From JBEKDJ01 sp050014415 (lineage in GTDB: Bacteria; Desulfobacterota; BSN033; UBA1163), in the NCBI GenBank assembly GCA_050014415.1, contig JBEKDJ010000076.1, positions 1-17,122 of the forward strand: a DNA stretch of 17,122 nucleotides, read 5' to 3'. Under the pieces are notes generated by a model. That model saw only the letters and a list, made by a program, of their open reading frames with translations, had not been told where the DNA came from and searched no databases. Positions 14,053-17,122 of this stretch are shown piece by piece; positions within the stretch are counted from its first letter, which is position 1, and the number at the start of each line of letters is the position of its first letter. A program made the translations under genes and the position numbers.

Positions 14053-14539
14053 ACTTCTTGATGGCCTTCGATTTTTCCTCCAAAGACTTTTTCATCTTGG
14101 ATCTGAAATCTTCCAACTTCTTGGCGATCTCAGGGTATTTGATCGAAAGGATTTCACAGGCCAAGTAGGCGCCATTCTTTGCTCCATCGATTCCTACGGT
14201 GGCAACCGGAACGCCAGAAGGCATTTGGACTGTGGAGTATAGAGCATCGGCGCCGTCCAAAGGGCCGGATTTGAGAGGGACGCCGATGACGGGCAGCGTC
14301 GTATGGCTGGCCAAAACCCCCGCGAGATGGGCAGCCATTCCAGCCCCTGCGATCAATACCTCGATGCCACGCTTTCTTGATGCCTTGGCATATTGGACGG
14401 TCTTCTCTGGCAATCGGTGAGCCGAACTAATATTGATTTCGTACGGAATGCCCATCTCTTTCAAGACTTCTGCCGCCTTTTCCATCACTGGCAAGTCACT
14501 TTCGCTTCCTACCAGAATTCCAACCAAAGGCTTTCTCAT
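14039..14539 (-). CDS. purE: N5-carboxyaminoimidazole ribonucleotide mutase
   Basis: Class I PurE converts N5-CAIR to CAIR in purine synthesis and works as an octamer in the cytoplasm. The 166 residues show GILVGSESDLPVM (7-19), SSAHRLPEK (38-46), AGAGMAAHLAGVLASHTTLP (64-83), VIGVPLKSGPLDGADALYS (84-102) and MPSGVPVATVGIDGAKN (106-122), all expected. The ATG at 14539 was chosen because the family starts there and AAGGGGG lies 4 bases upstream; an in-frame ATG at 14578 would add 13 unrelated residues. The C-terminal tail after about residue 145 is lysine-rich and ends in KKSPSP, where the last codons and stop come from a REP-like repeat. No purK or other pur gene is adjacent in the window. 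Confidence 0.95.
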   Translation of the reverse strand: MRKPLVGILVGSESDLPVMEKAAEVLKEMGIPYEINISSAHRLPEKTVQYAKASRKRGIEVLIAGAGMAAHLAGVLASHTTLPVIGVPLKSGPLDGADALYSTVQMPSGVPVATVGIDGAKNGAYLACEILSIKYPEIAKKLEDFRSKMKKSLEEKSKAIKKSPSP

Positions 14540-14581
14540 AAGGCCCCCTTCGATCAAATGCGAAATATCAGAAGTCAACTT

Positions 14582-14664
14582 TCAAATCGAACGTTCAAAT
14601 GTCGAAAATTCCTTCTTTTGGAACTCTGACGTTCATTTGACATTTGATCCCGCCTTGGTGGGAT
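14582..14664. repeat. Imperfect inverted repeat and short hairpin upstream of purE
   Basis: 14582-14612 and 14620-14647 form gapped inverted arms (TCAAAT...TTCC against GGAA...ATTTGA) around a TTCTTTT loop. Next to it, 14647-14664 is a hairpin, ATCCCGCCTTGGTGGGAT. Both would lie in the purE leader if the promoter proposed at 14694-14722 is used. They may be dispersed repeats or leader structure. No known riboswitch class is recognised. Confidence 0.45.
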
Positions 14665-14693
14665 TGGATATCAAATTGAGGTCAGTAGACATT

Positions 14694-14722
14694 ATCTTAA
14701 GAAATTAACCAGGAATTCACAA
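14694..14722 (-). promoter_or_regulatory. Candidate sigma-70 promoter for purE
   Basis: On the - strand TTGTGA (14722-14717) and TAAGAT (14699-14694) are 17 bases apart, each agreeing at 4 of 6 positions with the consensus. They lie just after the ATPase terminator and about 155 bases before the purE ATG, where a promoter is needed. The match is only moderate. Confidence 0.35.
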
Positions 14723-14725
14723 GAG

Positions 14726-14766
14726 AATAAAAAGGCCCTCTCAAGATGGAATAGAGAGGGCCTGGT
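14726..14766 (-). terminator. Intrinsic terminator of the Ca2+-ATPase gene
   Basis: Read on the - strand, AGGCCCTCTC (14763-14754) and GAGAGGGCCT (14742-14733) form a perfect 10-bp GC-rich stem with an 11-base loop. The transcript then runs TTTTTATT. It lies about 40 bases after the ATPase stop and separates that gene from purE. Confidence 0.88.
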
Positions 14767-14803
14767 TCGGCGATCAATTTCTATCGTTTTTCTTCCTATC
14801 AAC

Positions 14804-17122
14804 TCACCTAGGAGTCCTCTTCTTTCGATACATGATCCATTTGGTGATTTCGACGACCGGGAAGATCGTCAATGCGCCCAGGACCACGATGACCCAATCC
14901 TTTGCATTGAGAAAAGAGGTGTGGAATACGGGATCGAGCGCGGGAACCTGAACCACAATGACGGCCATAACAGCTGATGAAAGAACAGCCCAGTTAAGCC
15001 ATTTATTCGTAAAAATACCGATCTTAAAAAGAGAGAGCTGATCTGAACGGCTGTTATACGCACTGACCAGTTCAATAAGGATCATCGTCGTTAATGTGAC
15101 GGTCTGTGCCTTCAACAGCCCTTCTTTGTTCAAGTAATGGGTGAAGAGGTACAGGATGAGAAGGGTCATGTTCAAAACCATAACGACCAGCAAGATGAGG
15201 GCCTTGCGGCTGAAGATGCCTTCTTGGGGGTCACGTGGTGGACGCTTCATGAGATCGGGGTCAGACGGATCAACTCCTAATGCCAGCGCGGGCAATCCAT
15301 CCGTCGTTAGATTGACCCACAGGATTTGAATGGCCACCAAAGGAAGTGGAAGGCCGATAAAAAAGGAACCTCCCAGAATGAGTACCTCGCCAATATTGCA
15401 GCGGATGAGGTAGAAGAGATATTTTTTGATGTTATCGTAAATGGCTCTCCCTTCTTCTATGGCGGCAATGATAGTAGCAAAATTATCGTCTGCGAGTACC
15501 ATCGCGGAAGCCTCTTTGGTGACATCCGTTCCAGTAATCCCCATGGCCACGCCAATGTCAGCTCTCTTCAAAGCAGGTGCATCATTGATCCCGTCACCGG
15601 TCATGGCAACGACCTCCCCCTTCTTTTTAAAGGCATCCACGATCCGAAGTTTATGTTCGGGAGAAACTCGAGCATAGACCACGATATCCTCAATGACATC
15701 TTCCAATTGCTGGTCACTCATTCGGTCCAGTTCCATCCCTGTTAACACCTGGGGGTTGCTCCCTTCCTCTTCAGGGAGCTGACCCAACTCCTTGGCAACG
15801 GCCGTCGCTGTCAGTTTATGGTCACCCGTGATCATGATGGCCTTAATCCCTGCCTGCTTGCAATGTTTCATCGCTTCAATAACCTCATCCCTGGGTGGGT
15901 CGATCATTCCTTGGAGACCCACAAAGACCAATTCTTTTTCTACGATTTCGGGAGAGTACTCATTCAAATCACTTGGCAAATCTCGATAAGCCAAACCCAA
16001 CACCCTTAACGCATCGAGGGCCATCTGTTCATTCACTTCCAGAATCGTCTGTTTCTCTTCTGAGGTGAGAGGAATGATTTTTCCGCCTTTGAAAAGGTGC
16101 GTCGAAAGCTCGAGGAGCATTTCTGGAGCTCCTTTGACATAGGCCACTTTTCTCCCATTGACAGGATGGATGGTTGACATCCGTTTTCGCTCTGATTCAA
16201 AAGGGACTTCACCGATCCGGGGATAGGTCTTTTTCAATTCTTCGGCGTTGATTCCCGCCTTGGTCGCAGAGACCAATAGGGCCCCTTCCGTAGGGTCGCC
16301 AATGACAGACCATCCCGATTTGGTCTTATGGAGGAAGACATCATTGCACAGGATCGAAACCTTTGCCATGAGGGTCAGGTGAGGGTCTTCTCTGGGGTCC
16401 ACTCGATTGCCACCGATCAGATATTCTCCTTCAGGTTGGAACCCCACACCGGTCACTTCAAATATCTTTCCGTCCGCATAAATTCGCCGCACCGTCATCT
16501 CATTCTTTGTGAGGGTACCCGTTTTATCAGAGCAGATGACAGTTGTACAACCTAGTGTCTCAACAGCCGGAAGTTTCCTGATGATTGCATTCTTCTTCGC
16601 CATTTTTGAGACGCCAATGGAAAGGGCACCCGTGACTACGGCGGGAAGGGCTTCCGGGACAGCAGCGACTGCCAAGCTGACTCCCCATATGAACATTTCT
16701 AATATCCCGTGGCCTTTAATAATCCCAACGGCTGCTGCGACACCACAGATGATGAGCGAGAATATTCCCAGCCATTTTCCAATAGCATCGAGCCTCTTTT
16801 TGAGAGGGGTCTCTTCTTCCTTCGCTTCTTGAATCATTTTTGCGATTTTTCCAAATTCCGTGTTCATCCCTGTCGAAGTCGCAACCCCTTTACCATGCCC
16901 ATAGGTGACCACCGTAGCGGTGTAGAGCATGTTCTTTCGATCTGCCACGGCAATATCACTTTTGTCCAAGGGACGAAGCAGCTTCCTCACCGATTTTGAT
17001 TCTCCGGTGAGAGGGGCCTCATCCACCCGCAGGTTCATCTCTTGGATCAATCTGCAATCAGCAGGGATCTTGTCTCCTGTTCTTAGAACCACAATATCTC
17101 CCGGTACAATTTCGTTCGCGGG
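14804..17122 (-). CDS. P2A-type calcium-transporting ATPase (5' end outside the window)
   Basis: The gene runs off the right edge, so the N-terminal tail and first helices are missing; the frame is open to base 17122. The 772 visible residues contain the actuator TGES loop, the fourth-helix AAVPEALPAVVTGA ion-binding motif, the phosphorylation site CSDKTGTLTKNE, FESERKRMS and KGAPE in the nucleotide domain, MITGDHKLTATAVA, the hinge TGDGINDAPALKRADIGVAM, and NLTTDGLPALALG in the sixth helix. The C-terminal membrane helices end in a basic RKKRTPR tail. This order and PEALP fit SERCA/PMR1-like Ca2+ (or Mn2+) efflux pumps of bacteria rather than heavy-metal CPx pumps. The stop TGA is followed by a strong intrinsic terminator, so the gene ends its own transcript. 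Ion specificity is by family only. Confidence 0.95.
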   Translation of the reverse strand, partial: PANEIVPGDIVVLRTGDKIPADCRLIQEMNLRVDEAPLTGESKSVRKLLRPLDKSDIAVADRKNMLYTATVVTYGHGKGVATSTGMNTEFGKIAKMIQEAKEEETPLKKRLDAIGKWLGIFSLIICGVAAAVGIIKGHGILEMFIWGVSLAVAAVPEALPAVVTGALSIGVSKMAKKNAIIRKLPAVETLGCTTVICSDKTGTLTKNEMTVRRIYADGKIFEVTGVGFQPEGEYLIGGNRVDPREDPHLTLMAKVSILCNDVFLHKTKSGWSVIGDPTEGALLVSATKAGINAEELKKTYPRIGEVPFESERKRMSTIHPVNGRKVAYVKGAPEMLLELSTHLFKGGKIIPLTSEEKQTILEVNEQMALDALRVLGLAYRDLPSDLNEYSPEIVEKELVFVGLQGMIDPPRDEVIEAMKHCKQAGIKAIMITGDHKLTATAVAKELGQLPEEEGSNPQVLTGMELDRMSDQQLEDVIEDIVVYARVSPEHKLRIVDAFKKKGEVVAMTGDGINDAPALKRADIGVAMGITGTDVTKEASAMVLADDNFATIIAAIEEGRAIYDNIKKYLFYLIRCNIGEVLILGGSFFIGLPLPLVAIQILWVNLTTDGLPALALGVDPSDPDLMKRPPRDPQEGIFSRKALILLVVMVLNMTLLILYLFTHYLNKEGLLKAQTVTLTTMILIELVSAYNSRSDQLSLFKIGIFTNKWLNWAVLSSAVMAVIVVQVPALDPVFHTSFLNAKDWVIVVLGALTIFPVVEITKWIMYRKKRTPR

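Noticed and set aside
1..17122. CRISPR array, prophage, toxin-antitoxin or restriction system
   Set aside because: No regularly spaced direct repeats, phage structural genes, toxin-antitoxin pair or methylase/nuclease cassette was seen.

Overview
The window looks like a chromosomal piece from a Gram-negative bacterium, most likely a deltaproteobacterial (Desulfobacterota-type) lineage. This is inferred from an LpxL/HtrB-type acyltransferase, a periplasmic DUF1161 protein, a REP-associated transposase (RAYT) and REP-like palindromes; no rRNA or other phylogenetic marker is present. I see no tRNA, rRNA, CRISPR array or phage module. Genes at about 1-9070 read on the + strand and genes at about 9090-17122 on the - strand, so the two halves converge near 9080.

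Left part (1-5663, +): the tail of an unknown gene, a RAYT with a DnaA-domain-IV-like C-terminus followed by an inverted repeat, a type-B carboxylesterase, small proteins of the DUF1161, DUF3788 and DUF4442 families, then a pair made of a divergent PanB-like protein and a PPC/DUF296 protein. The PanB-like gene has two oddities. Its only full-length start is an ACG codon at ideal distance from a Shine-Dalgarno sequence, and two signature active-site residues of PanB are replaced.

Middle block (about 5900-9090, +): an alpha/beta hydrolase is coupled by an ATGA overlap to a 682-residue fusion of rhodanese domain, multi-spanning membrane region and DUF1638. The block is richer in G+C than the DNA to its left. 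It abuts two truncated genes: the N-terminus of a family 2 glycosyltransferase on the left and the N-terminus of a TspO-family protein (- strand) on the right. This suggests an inserted or rearranged segment, or a chimeric assembly join. The fusion protein and its hydrolase partner are the best candidate for an undescribed system.

Right part (9092-17122, -), in transcription order: a P-type Ca2+-ATPase cut by the window edge and ending in a strong intrinsic terminator; purE, whose last codons and stop lie inside a REP-like repeat; a composite element made of two hairpins inside 25-bp inverted repeats; then a compact run sua5 - secreted phospholipase D-like protein - LpxL-type acyltransferase - tatD - isochorismatase-family hydrolase - CoA-type NUDIX hydrolase - tspO remnant. 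Spacing in this run is 11, 17, -4, 128, 7 and 57 bases, so much of it is probably one operon of housekeeping and envelope functions.
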